Assembly (NCBI RefSeq): GCF_014145635.1
Contig: NZ_JACHTC010000003.1
Coordinates: forward strand, 186,001 to 250,000
DNA length: 64,000 nucleotides
Direction of reading: 5' to 3'
Source: Myroides sp. WP-1
GTDB taxonomy: Bacteria; Bacteroidota; Bacteroidia; Flavobacteriales; Flavobacteriaceae
A program made the position numbers and the translations under genes. A model generated the notes under the pieces. The model was not told the origin of the DNA. It searched no databases and saw only the letters and a list, made by a program, of their open reading frames with translations. Positions 53,092 through 62,345 of this stretch are shown piece by piece; within the stretch, counting starts at the first letter, position 1, and every line of letters starts with the position of its first letter.

Positions 53092-53835
53092 ATGGCAAAC
53101 AAAGTAGAAGTTAAAGAATTACTAGAAGCAGGTGTTCATTTCGGACACATGACTAGAAAATGGGATCCAAACATGGCTCCTTACATCTATATGGAGCGTA
53201 ATGGTATTCACATTATCAATCTATATAAAACTGCAGCTAAAATTGAAGAAGCGAATGAAGCTTTGAAAAAAATCGCTGCATCAGGAAGAAAAATCCTTTT
53301 CGTTGCTACAAAAAAGCAAGCGAAAGACATCGTAGCTGAAAAAGCAGCTGCGGCAAACATGCCTTACATCACTGAAAGATGGCCAGGTGGTATGTTAACA
53401 AACTTCGTTACTATCCGTAAAGCTGTTAAGAAAATGGCTTCTATTGATAGAATGAAAAAAGACGGTACATTTATGACGCTTTCTAAGAAAGAGCGTTTAC
53501 AAGTTGAGCGTCTTCGTGCAAAATTAGAGAAAAACTTAGGTTCTATTGCTGATATGACTCGTCTACCAGCTGCTCTATTTGTTGTAGATATCAAAGCTGA
53601 ACACATTGCGATTAAAGAAGCACAAAAATTAAACATTCCGATCTTCGCTATGGTGGATACGAACTCTGACCCACGTCAAGTTGACTACGTTATTCCAGCA
53701 AACGATGATGCTTCTAAATCAATCGATAAAATTTTATCTTTAGTTACTGCTGCAATTATCGAAGGTAATGCAGAAAGAAAATCTGAAAAAGAAGAAGCAC
53801 CAGCTGTAAAAGCAGATGCTGAAGCTAAAGCATAA
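53092..53835 (+). CDS. rpsB: 30S ribosomal protein S2
   Basis: S2 is a late-binding protein of the small subunit. The 247-residue protein has LLEAGVHFGHMTRKWDPNMAPYIY, FVATKKQAKDIV, ERWPGGMLTNFVTIRK and the nucleotide-like fold end IPIFAMVDTNSDPRQVDYVIPANDDASKSI, followed by an acidic Ala/Glu tail. It precedes tsf as in most bacteria. The 140-base gap after rpsI may hold leader control, but no clear structure or -7 box is visible. Confidence 0.98.
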   Translation: MANKVEVKELLEAGVHFGHMTRKWDPNMAPYIYMERNGIHIINLYKTAAKIEEANEALKKIAASGRKILFVATKKQAKDIVAEKAAAANMPYITERWPGGMLTNFVTIRKAVKKMASIDRMKKDGTFMTLSKKERLQVERLRAKLEKNLGSIADMTRLPAALFVVDIKAEHIAIKEAQKLNIPIFAMVDTNSDPRQVDYVIPANDDASKSIDKILSLVTAAIIEGNAERKSEKEEAPAVKADAEAKA

Positions 53836-53852
53836 TTTTTTAACAATATCAT

Positions 53853-53908
53853 AAAGTCGTTATGCTGATAGATGTTTACCTTTGTATTCAACTGTCAATA
53901 ACGACTTT
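53853..53908 (+). terminator. Hairpin between rpsB and tsf with a promoter box in the loop
   Basis: AAAGTCGTTAT (53853-53863) and ATAACGACTTT (53898-53908) form an 11-bp perfect stem followed by a T-run, so it can end part of the rpsB transcripts. The 34-base loop contains TACCTTTG (53877-53884), an exact -7 consensus for tsf. Confidence 0.7.
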
Positions 53909-53941
53909 TTTAATTTATTAACTCTTTAAAAGATTACTAAA

Positions 53942-54907
53942 ATGGCAAATATTACTGCTGCAGACGTAAACAAGCTAAGACAACAAACAGGTGCCGGAAT
54001 GATGGACTGTAAAAAAGCTTTAGTTGAGGCTGAGGGAGATTTCGATAAAGCAATCGAAGTTTTACGTAAAAAAGGACAAAAAGTAGCTGCTAACCGTTCT
54101 GACCGTGAGTCATCTGAAGGTGCTGCTGTTGCTGTTGTTAACGCTGACAAAACTAGAGGTGTTGTTATTACATTAAACTGTGAAACTGATTTCGTTGGTA
54201 AAAACGAAGGTTTCCAAGCATTAGCAAAAGAATTAGCTGAAAAAGCAATCAACTTCAATACAAAAGAAGAATTCTTAGCTTCTCCTTACAACGATACAAT
54301 GACTATTGCTGACAAATGTATCGAGCAAACAGGAGTTATCGGTGAGAAAATCGAAATCGGTTCTTTCGAAATCTTAGAAGGAGCTTTCATCGGTTCTTAC
54401 GTTCACGGTAACAAAATTGCTGCTATTACAGCTTTATCTTCAGCTGTTGCTAAAGCAGAAGAAATCGCTAAAGACGTTTCTATGCAAGTAGCTTCAATGG
54501 GTGCTGAGACTTTATCTTACAAAGATTTTGATCCAGAATTCATCGCGAAAGAAACTGAAGCTCGTATCGCAGTTATCGTTAAAGAAAACGAAGAATTGGT
54601 GCGTTTAGGTAAAACACTTAAAAATGTACCTCAATATATTTCTTACGCTCAACTTACTGAAGAAGTATTGAAACAAGCGGAAGAAGATGCTAAAGCTGAA
54701 TTAAAAGCTGAAGGTAAACCTGAAAACATCTGGGATAGAATTTTACCTGGAAAAGTTGCTCGTTTCATCAGTGACAATACAACTTTAGACCAAGAGAAAG
54801 CTTTATTAGACCAAAACTTTATTAAAGATGAGTCTAAAAAAGTTGCTGACTATGTTCAGTCTTTTGGTGTTGAAATCACAGGATTCAAAAGAGCTTCATT
54901 AGGATAA
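53942..54907 (+). CDS. tsf: Elongation factor Ts
   Basis: EF-Ts exchanges GDP on EF-Tu. The 321-residue protein starts with the UBA-like ITAADVNKLRQQTGAGMMDCKKALVEAEGDFDKAIEVLRKKGQK and the core TDFVGKNEGFQALAKELA, both family hallmarks. It is longer than the 283-residue E. coli protein, with the extra part between residues about 180 and 260. It is the last gene of the translation cluster and ends at a terminator. Confidence 0.98.
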   Translation: MANITAADVNKLRQQTGAGMMDCKKALVEAEGDFDKAIEVLRKKGQKVAANRSDRESSEGAAVAVVNADKTRGVVITLNCETDFVGKNEGFQALAKELAEKAINFNTKEEFLASPYNDTMTIADKCIEQTGVIGEKIEIGSFEILEGAFIGSYVHGNKIAAITALSSAVAKAEEIAKDVSMQVASMGAETLSYKDFDPEFIAKETEARIAVIVKENEELVRLGKTLKNVPQYISYAQLTEEVLKQAEEDAKAELKAEGKPENIWDRILPGKVARFISDNTTLDQEKALLDQNFIKDESKKVADYVQSFGVEITGFKRASLG

Positions 54908-54934
54908 TATTTATCCTTTAAAAATTAAAATATC

Positions 54935-54965
54935 AAACCTCAAGCATTTTGTTTGAGGTTTTTTT
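54935..54965 (+). terminator. Intrinsic terminator of tsf
   Basis: AAACCTCAA and TTGAGGTTT stem with a nine-base loop, followed by a T-run. Confidence 0.9.
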
Positions 54966-54996
54966 ATTTATTTTCGTATTTTTAAAACAAAAAAAT

Positions 54997-56181
54997 ATGA
55001 AACTCATCAAGAATAGCTTATTATTACAAATTGTCATTGCTATTGCATTAGGGACCTACTTAGGCGATAAACTGCCGTTGGAAATAAGTAGAATCTTCAG
55101 CACCTTTAATAGCATCTTTGGTAATTTTTTAAGCTTCATCATTCCGCTAATTATTGTAGGGTTAATTATTCCAGCCATTGGAAATATTGGCAAAGAAGCC
55201 GGAAAATTGCTACTTTTAACAACCGGACTTGCGTATGGGTCTACACTCTTAGCGGGTTTTAGTTCTTATGCGGTTTCAATAAGTATTTTTCCTCAACTCT
55301 TGAGCTCGCAATCTACGGCACTTACGTTGGGAAATGAGCAAACACTCATTCCATTCTTTTCTATTGATATTCCGCCGCTTTTTGACGTCATGAGCGCCTT
55401 AATACTTGCTTTCATTGTAGGAATATGCATTTCAAAAGGCCCTTTTACGCATTTAAAAGGGGTTTTTAACGAGTTTCAATCTATTATCATGACTGTGATA
55501 GAGAAGGTGATTATTCCCTTCTTACCGCTCTTTATTTTTGGTGTATTTTTAAATATGACCTACAGCGGACAAGTTTTCGTGGTTTTAGAAACGTTTTTGA
55601 AAATTATTGGTGTTATTTTCGCTCTTCACATTGTATTTTTAATTTTCCAATACACCCTTGCAGGATTGGTCGTAAAGAGAAATCCATTTCTTTTAATGAA
55701 ACGCATGCTACCGGCCTATTTTACAGCCTTAGGGACGCAGTCTTCTGCAGCAACGATTCCCGTTACCTTAGAATCAACCCTAAAAAACGACGTTAATCCC
55801 AAAATTGCAGGTTTTGTCATTCCGCTTTGTGCAACCATTCACTTGGCAGGAAGTACCTTAAAAATAGTTGCTTGTGCAATTGCCTTAATGCTCATTCAAC
55901 ATACCCCCATTGATCCTTTAGCGATGATTGGCTTTATCTTCATGCTCGGCGTAACGATGATTGCCGCTCCTGGAGTACCTGGTGGTGCAATTATGGCGGC
56001 TTTAGGCGTATTGCAATCTGTCTTAGGCTTTAGTACCGAACAGCAAACACTTATGATTGCCTTATATGTAGCCATGGATAGTTTTGGTACAGCTTGTAAT
56101 GTCATGGGAGACGGAGCAATTGCACTGATTGTTGATAAAATGAGTCTAAATTCCACTGGTTTAGAAACGGAAAACGCATAA
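54997..56181 (+). CDS. Dicarboxylate/amino acid:cation symporter (SDF/DAACS family)
   Basis: A 394-residue membrane transporter of the glutamate/aspartate carrier fold. The ATG at 54997 gives MKLIKNSLLLQIVIAIALGTYLGDKLP, the normal start; a longer frame from 54949 lies over the tsf terminator. The first re-entrant hairpin holds the serine-rich ALGTQSSAATIPVTLEST, and the later cation/substrate segments are GFVIPLCATIHLAGST and MGDGAIALIVDKM. Substrate is probably an acidic or neutral amino acid or a C4 acid, driven by Na+ or H+. Confidence 0.93.
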   Translation: MKLIKNSLLLQIVIAIALGTYLGDKLPLEISRIFSTFNSIFGNFLSFIIPLIIVGLIIPAIGNIGKEAGKLLLLTTGLAYGSTLLAGFSSYAVSISIFPQLLSSQSTALTLGNEQTLIPFFSIDIPPLFDVMSALILAFIVGICISKGPFTHLKGVFNEFQSIIMTVIEKVIIPFLPLFIFGVFLNMTYSGQVFVVLETFLKIIGVIFALHIVFLIFQYTLAGLVVKRNPFLLMKRMLPAYFTALGTQSSAATIPVTLESTLKNDVNPKIAGFVIPLCATIHLAGSTLKIVACAIALMLIQHTPIDPLAMIGFIFMLGVTMIAAPGVPGGAIMAALGVLQSVLGFSTEQQTLMIALYVAMDSFGTACNVMGDGAIALIVDKMSLNSTGLETENA

Positions 56182-56211
56182 ACTAACTAATAAACACACC
56201 TCAATCCATAC

Positions 56212-56245
56212 AAAAAAAGTCAGAAGAAATCTTCTGACTTTTTTT
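56212..56245. terminator. Bidirectional terminator
   Basis: A 16-bp perfect stem (56212-56227 with 56230-56245) with a two-base loop, between converging genes. Confidence 0.93.
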
Positions 56246-56259
56246 GTATCTAACTATTT

Positions 56260-56916
56260 TTATTGACATCCCCCTTGCGTTACATCCCTTTCGTAATTCT
56301 CTTCTGCCATAATCATTTTATCCAACATATTGTCATAATAGCGGTAACGTTGGAAAATCTTGCGAAAAGTAGTTTTCTCCTCCCAAATCCCTTTCTTCTT
56401 CAACATATAAACAATACCATAACCGTAAGGTAGACGACCATCTTCATCTTTAACCTTAACTAAGAACAAAATCATTGTATTCTCATCAATTTTACGTACA
56501 TAAAACTCCTGAAATATTTCTTTTTGAGACATTCCAGAAAACATACCTGTAAACTTATTACCTTGTTGAAAAGTACAACAATAAAGCAGGTCATGCAAAG
56601 GTTCTCCTACATAACCTTTTCTTGTATTTTCATCAATGAGATAAAACCCACCTTTTTTGTTCATTCCAATCACAATAGAACGATCTTTCCCTCTCATAGG
56701 TATTCTTCCTTCGTAATCTAAAATCCAATTAATATTTTCTTGCAACAAAGGTAACTCGAACATCAAATCGGTAAAGCTTGATGCCTCCCATTCATTATTT
56801 AACATGGTACGCAATTCTCTTTCTTCCGCAGTAAACTTACTAGAATCACTATCCGAGCTACAACTACTCAAAAATCCAATCACTCCAATAAATAATACGT
56901 TAAATACCGCTCTCAT
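56260..56916 (-). CDS. Hypothetical lipoprotein
   Basis: A 218-residue exported protein. The ATG at 56916 gives a lipoprotein signal MRAVFNVLFIGVIGFLSSC (Cys19) followed by SSDSDSS; the open frame runs further up to 57024 but without a signal at that start. A TACTTTTG box (56935-56942) also supports the shorter form. The mature part begins FTAEERELRTMLNNEWEASSF, a style common to Bacteroidota lipoproteins, and has no motif I recognise. It ends DVTQGGCQ, with a near-terminal cysteine. Confidence 0.65.
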   Translation of the reverse strand: MRAVFNVLFIGVIGFLSSCSSDSDSSKFTAEERELRTMLNNEWEASSFTDLMFELPLLQENINWILDYEGRIPMRGKDRSIVIGMNKKGGFYLIDENTRKGYVGEPLHDLLYCCTFQQGNKFTGMFSGMSQKEIFQEFYVRKIDENTMILFLVKVKDEDGRLPYGYGIVYMLKKKGIWEEKTTFRKIFQRYRYYDNMLDKMIMAEENYERDVTQGGCQ

Positions 56917-56934
56917 ATTTTTCACATTTGAGAA

Positions 56935-56942
56935 CAAAAGTA
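56935..56942 (-). promoter_or_regulatory. -7 promoter element of the hypothetical lipoprotein
   Basis: Minus-strand TACTTTTG matches TAnnTTTG, 18 bases before the chosen ATG. Confidence 0.55.
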
Positions 56943-57016
56943 GTTGATTTTTTTTTAAATTTAACATAAAACAATCATCAAACATGCTCTTGTTATTTTC
57001 ACTTCTCTTCTTGCCA

Positions 57017-57298
57017 CTATACATCGTATTTCTTGATAAATCTTTTATAGTAATACATATTCACCTCCCACATAACAGTTAAATAACCTAGCACTCCTCC
57101 TAACACCCAAATAATCAAATCATAGAGCAATTGCATCCCAAAAACAACAGTATTATCATCAAATAGCCAGGATAACAATATGGTTATTATTCCAACAAAA
57201 AGGCCCAAAATACTACCCTCAATAAACCCATATTTTAATCGCCCCATTTCTATTTTCTTCTTCCAATTCTCAATGAATCTTACTTCTGATTTTTTCAT
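57017..57298 (-). CDS. Small two-helix membrane protein, unknown
   Basis: A 93-residue protein (MKKSEVRFIENWKKKIEMG at the start) with two membrane segments (about 28-46 and 61-81) and basic ends. The ATG at 57298 is preferred; an in-frame ATG at 57319 would add seven residues. I recognise no family. It lies upstream of the lipoprotein gene on the same strand, which has its own -7 box. It is divergent from the thiamine operon. Confidence 0.6.
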   Translation of the reverse strand: MKKSEVRFIENWKKKIEMGRLKYGFIEGSILGLFVGIITILLSWLFDDNTVVFGMQLLYDLIIWVLGGVLGYLTVMWEVNMYYYKRFIKKYDV

Positions 57299-57350
57299 AT
57301 CGCTCAATTTGTAAAACAAGATACAACATTCAAACTAAAACAAACAAAAC

Positions 57351-57380
57351 TTGTATCCCATGAAATAATCCCTATATTTG
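57351..57380 (+). promoter_or_regulatory. Promoter of the thiamine operon
   Basis: TTG (57351-57353), 19 bases, then TATATTTG (57373-57380), a full match to the Bacteroidota promoter. Transcription would start about 57385, right at the 5' strand of riboswitch helix P1. Confidence 0.8.
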
Positions 57381-57385
57381 CTTTC

Positions 57386-57541
57386 AACTTTAGGGGTGTC
57401 TACATCGAGTAGGCTGAGATTTTACCCTTTGAACCTGATCTAGTTCATACTAGCGTAGGGAAAAGTAAGATGACTTCATTTGGTACATTCTGTACCTCTG
57501 TGTAGCCATTCCTAAAGTTATATCAGTAACACAACAAAGGA
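57386..57541 (+). promoter_or_regulatory. TPP riboswitch (THI element) and expression platform
   Basis: The aptamer (57387-57466) has the conserved blocks AGGGGTG, GGCTGAGAT, ACCCTTTGAACCTGATCTAG and TAGCGTAGGGAAAAGT; helix P1 pairs ACTTT (57387-57391) with AAAGT (57462-57466). Binding of thiamine pyrophosphate should lower expression of the operon. Downstream, CCTAAAGTT (57511-57519) is a perfect complement of AACTTTAGG (57386-57394), so it can take the P1 5' strand in an alternative fold. A hairpin GGTAC/GTACC (57482-57496) lies between. No T-run terminator is present, so control is probably at translation or by another mechanism. Confidence 0.95.
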
Positions 57542-57748
57542 ATGGAACTACAAATCAACAATCAAAAATTTCAATTTGAACAAGCGACTGTAAGTATTCA
57601 GATGATGCTTGATACGCATTGGCTCAAGCAACAAAAAGGTATTGCTGTTGCCATCAATTCACGTGTAATTGCGAAGTCTGATTGGGCAACTTATTACTTA
57701 TCCGAATCGGATGATATTCTCCTGATCACGGCAACCCAAGGCGGTTGA
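57542..57748 (+). CDS. thiS: Sulfur carrier protein ThiS
   Basis: ThiS carries sulfur as a C-terminal thiocarboxylate for thiazole formation by ThiG. The 68-residue ubiquitin-like protein ends ILLITATQGG; the Gly-Gly terminus is the site adenylated by ThiF. It contains the family segments GIAVAINSRVIAKSDW and LSESDDILL. It is the first gene after the TPP riboswitch, 45 bases before thiC. Confidence 0.95.
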   Translation: MELQINNQKFQFEQATVSIQMMLDTHWLKQQKGIAVAINSRVIAKSDWATYYLSESDDILLITATQGG

Positions 57749-57763
57749 TTCCATTTTGTTTAA

Positions 57764-59611
<1,848 letters not shown>

Positions 59612-60244
59612 ATGGTTGTGATAACGCCCGCTGACAAGTATCCAAAAGAAATAAGCCTCGTCAATGAAATGTTGAAAAGGGGCTTACCTCTTTTGCATGT
59701 TCGAAAGCCTAATTTGACTTTTGAACAACTGCAACTATGGGTGGAAAACATCAGTTATCAACATCGTCATCGGTTAGTTATTCACATTCCACCTTCAGTT
59801 ATCAACAACAAGGAGGAAGTTTTCAAACAATATATTGAACTTATCAACAGTATAAAGGCTGATTTTGCCCACTTATCAACAACAGATTGTTCATTTGTTA
59901 ATAACTATAGATCAAAACTCCCGTATTTATCAACAAGTGTTCATAACTCTACTGAATATGTCAAGTTATCAACAAGGCATAAACGCGCCTTCATCAGTCC
60001 TGTATTTACGAGTATTTCTAAACGCGGGTATCATCCAACAGTAGATTGGCAAAAGGAAATCCAGCATTGGTCTTTTCCGATGATCTGCCCTGTGGCCTTA
60101 GGCGGTATAACCCCGGCGCATATTCCTATAATTCACGACATGGGTTTTGGAGACTTTGCACTGTTAGGTACTATATGGCAAGCTGCTGAACCTTTAAAAA
60201 TTTTTGATTTATGTTACAAACAAGACCTATTGCTTTTTCCATAG
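59612..60244 (+). CDS. Diverged ThiE/TenI-like protein (thiamine phosphate synthase family)
   Basis: A 210-residue protein of the ThiE/TenI TIM-barrel family. Recognisable pieces are the start VVITPADKYPKEISLVNEMLKRGLPLLHVRKPNLT, the SVHN segment (GVSxH equivalent), the SPVFTSISKRGYHP phosphate loop and CPVALGGITPAHI. The canonical ThiE sequences QxRxK and GVHLG are altered to HVRKP and FAHLST, and a full thiE follows two genes later. It may be TenI-like, act on thiazole phosphate, or be decaying. The coding DNA holds six TTATCAACA sites (separate entry). It overlaps thiD by 34 bases. Confidence 0.8.
   Translation: MVVITPADKYPKEISLVNEMLKRGLPLLHVRKPNLTFEQLQLWVENISYQHRHRLVIHIPPSVINNKEEVFKQYIELINSIKADFAHLSTTDCSFVNNYRSKLPYLSTSVHNSTEYVKLSTRHKRAFISPVFTSISKRGYHPTVDWQKEIQHWSFPMICPVALGGITPAHIPIIHDMGFGDFALLGTIWQAAEPLKIFDLCYKQDLLLFP
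59755..59974 (+). other. Cluster of six TTATCAACA sites (DnaA-box-like)
   Basis: Exact TTATCAACA occurs on the plus strand at 59755, 59799, 59841, 59873, 59927 and 59966 (start positions), 32-54 bp apart. Related sites are TTATTCACA at 59778-59786 and TTATTAACA on the minus strand at 59896-59904. The bacterial DnaA-box consensus is TTATNCACA; TTATCAACA differs at one position and TTATTCACA fits exactly. The sites fall in three codon phases, so they are not just a repeated peptide. Elsewhere in the window I noticed only single copies (6679-6687 minus, 47728-47736 plus). Confidence 0.6.
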
Positions 60245-60963
60245 CTGGATTTGATCCTTGCGGTGGTGCGGGTTTGCTCGCAGATATCAAAACATTTGAA
60301 AATCACCAAGTATATGCCATGGGCATTCTTACCGCAAATACCACACAAACAGAAGATCGCTTTGTAGGCATTCGCTGGGAAAAACGCGATTATATTCTCG
60401 ATCAATTGGAAGTCCTTTTACAGCAGTATTCTCCTAAAGTTATTAAAATTGGCATCGTCGAATCTGGAGAAGACCTCTTACTCTATTTAACGGTAATAAA
60501 ACAGTATGCTCCGCATGCTTTTATAGTGTGGGATCCCGTTTTGCGTTCGAGTACACAGTTTGACTTCTTGCAGGGAATGAGCAGAGAAACCCTTGAGGCG
60601 ATTTTACAGCAAATTGATCTACTTACACCAAACTATCCCGAAATTGAACAGTTAGTGCCATCGACGATTTCTCCAACAGACAAAGCAAAAGAGCTAAGTC
60701 GACATTGTGCTATACTCCTTAAAGGTGGTCATGCCCTCGATAAAAAAGCTACCGATCAGTTGTTTATAGAAGGTACCTTACATTCTTTTCCGCCTACCTG
60801 TGTTTACCAAACAACCAAACACGGTACAGGTTGTGTACTCTCTTCTGCTATCGGAAGTTATATTGCCTTGGGTTATTTGTTACCTGAAGCAATTATATCG
60901 GCCAAAAAATATATCGAAAAAATGTTAAACTCTAATTCCTCTTTACTCGCTTATCATGTTTAA
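60211..60963 (+). CDS. thiD: Hydroxymethylpyrimidine / phosphomethylpyrimidine kinase
   Basis: ThiD phosphorylates HMP and HMP-P to HMP-PP, the pyrimidine half of thiamine. The 250-residue ribokinase-fold protein has IAFSIAGFDPCGGAGLLADIKTFEN at the start, WDPVLRSST in the middle and the catalytic anion hole TTKHGTGCVLSSAIGSYIALG near the end. It starts inside the preceding gene and overlaps thiE by eight bases, so translation is tightly coupled. Confidence 0.96.
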   Translation: MLQTRPIAFSIAGFDPCGGAGLLADIKTFENHQVYAMGILTANTTQTEDRFVGIRWEKRDYILDQLEVLLQQYSPKVIKIGIVESGEDLLLYLTVIKQYAPHAFIVWDPVLRSSTQFDFLQGMSRETLEAILQQIDLLTPNYPEIEQLVPSTISPTDKAKELSRHCAILLKGGHALDKKATDQLFIEGTLHSFPPTCVYQTTKHGTGCVLSSAIGSYIALGYLLPEAIISAKKYIEKMLNSNSSLLAYHV

Positions 60964-61576
60964 TACCGTACATTATATCAGTCAAGGTAACACTCCACAA
61001 GAGCAGTTATACCATATTGAATCTATCTTAGATGCGGGCCAGTTATGGATTCAATTCCGTTTCAAAGATGCACTTTCTTCTGTACGTTGGACCACAGCAG
61101 AACAAGTAAAAATACTATGCGACAGTTACAAAGCGACTTTACTTATCAATGATCATCCTGATTTAGCTCAGGCCATTGATGCAGATGGGGTACACTTAGG
61201 ATTGTCTGATTCATCCATAGCAGAAGCGCGAAAAATGATCCCTAATAAGATTATTGGAGGCACAGCCAATACGTTAGAAGATGTGCGACAACGCTTAGCT
61301 GAAGGGTGTGATTACATAGGTTTAGGCCCATTGCGATACACCCCAACTAAAAAGAATCTAAGTCCGATTTTAGGTTTTGAGGGCTATCGCCATATTCTGA
61401 CAAATCTTACAGAGGAAGAGAAAAAAACGCCAATTATCGCCATTGGAGGAATTGCCATAGAGGATCTTCCATTATTAGAACAATTGGAATTATCGGGTGT
61501 AGCTGTTTCTTCCTTACTCCATCAATCTCAACAGCCTCGACAAATTTTACAACAATTAAAAACCTATTTTTTATGA
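60956..61576 (+). CDS. thiE: Thiamine-phosphate synthase
   Basis: ThiE joins HMP-PP and thiazole phosphate to thiamine phosphate. The 206-residue TIM-barrel protein has WIQFRFKD (the QxRxK-type diphosphate site), [30 protein letters not shown] (GVS-type segment), [11 protein letters not shown] and [15 protein letters not shown], close to the canonical pattern and better kept than in the ThiE-like gene upstream. It overlaps thiD by eight bases and thiG by four. Confidence 0.94.
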   Translation: MFNTVHYISQGNTPQEQLYHIESILDAGQLWIQFRFKDALSSVRWTTAEQVKILCDSYKATLLINDHPDLAQAIDADGVHLGLSDSSIAEARKMIPNKIIGGTANTLEDVRQRLAEGCDYIGLGPLRYTPTKKNLSPILGFEGYRHILTNLTEEEKKTPIIAIGGIAIEDLPLLEQLELSGVAVSSLLHQSQQPRQILQQLKTYFL

Positions 61577-62343
61577 ATCCTTTACAACTAGGAGATAAAA
61601 CCTTTCACTCAAGATTATTCTTGGGAACAGGTAAATACGGTTCTCATACGCTTATGGAAGCCGCAACATTAGCAAGTGAAACCCAATTTATAACAGTAGC
61701 TTTAAAGCGCTTGGACTTCGCACATGAGAACGATCAATTACTTGCGCACCTCAACCATCCACACCTTAATTTACTACCTAATACTTCTGGTGCACGAACC
61801 GCAAAAGAAGCGATTTTAGCAGCTCAGTTAGCGCGCGAGGCTTTAGAAACAAATTGGGTGAAAGTTGAGATTCATCCTGATCCTAAATACTTGCTTCCCG
61901 ATCCCATAGAAACACTACTTGCAACAGAAGAATTGGCAAAACAAGGATTTTTCGTTCTTCCTTATATTCATGCAGATCCAGTATTGTGTAAGCGCTTAGA
62001 AGAAGTAGGGACAACAGCTGTTATGCCTTTGGGTTCACCAATTGGCACAAATAAAGGATTAAAAACCTTAGATTTTTTGGAAATTATTATTGAAAACAGT
62101 CGAGTTCCTGTCATTGTTGATGCAGGTATAGGCGCTCCTTCCGATGCTGCTAAAGCGATGGAACTTGGCGCAGATGCTGTTTTAGTCAATACCGCTATTG
62201 CGGTTGCTGGCGACCCAATACAGATGGCCAAAGCTTTTCAACAAGCTGTTGTGGCAGGGCGTATGGCCTATGAAGCTCAACTTGGAGCAATCCAAAATCA
62301 CGCCAATGCCTCTAGCCCATTAACTTCATTCTTGTATCAATAG
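61573..62343 (+). CDS. thiG: Thiazole synthase
   Basis: ThiG builds the thiazole ring from deoxyxylulose phosphate, dehydroglycine and ThiS thiocarboxylate. The 256-residue TIM-barrel protein has [11 protein letters not shown] at the start, [37 protein letters not shown] and the phosphate site [37 protein letters not shown]. ThiH, encoded next, supplies dehydroglycine from tyrosine. Overlaps thiE by four bases. Confidence 0.97.
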   Translation: MNPLQLGDKTFHSRLFLGTGKYGSHTLMEAATLASETQFITVALKRLDFAHENDQLLAHLNHPHLNLLPNTSGARTAKEAILAAQLAREALETNWVKVEIHPDPKYLLPDPIETLLATEELAKQGFFVLPYIHADPVLCKRLEEVGTTAVMPLGSPIGTNKGLKTLDFLEIIIENSRVPVIVDAGIGAPSDAAKAMELGADAVLVNTAIAVAGDPIQMAKAFQQAVVAGRMAYEAQLGAIQNHANASSPLTSFLYQ

Positions 62344-62345
62344 TT

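Noticed and set aside
59755..59974. Chromosomal oriC at the TTATCAACA cluster
   Set aside because: It lies within a coding gene, has no A+T-rich unwinding block of its own, and the highly expressed ribosomal genes at 52-55 kb would face the fork head-on. A binding or titration locus fits better.
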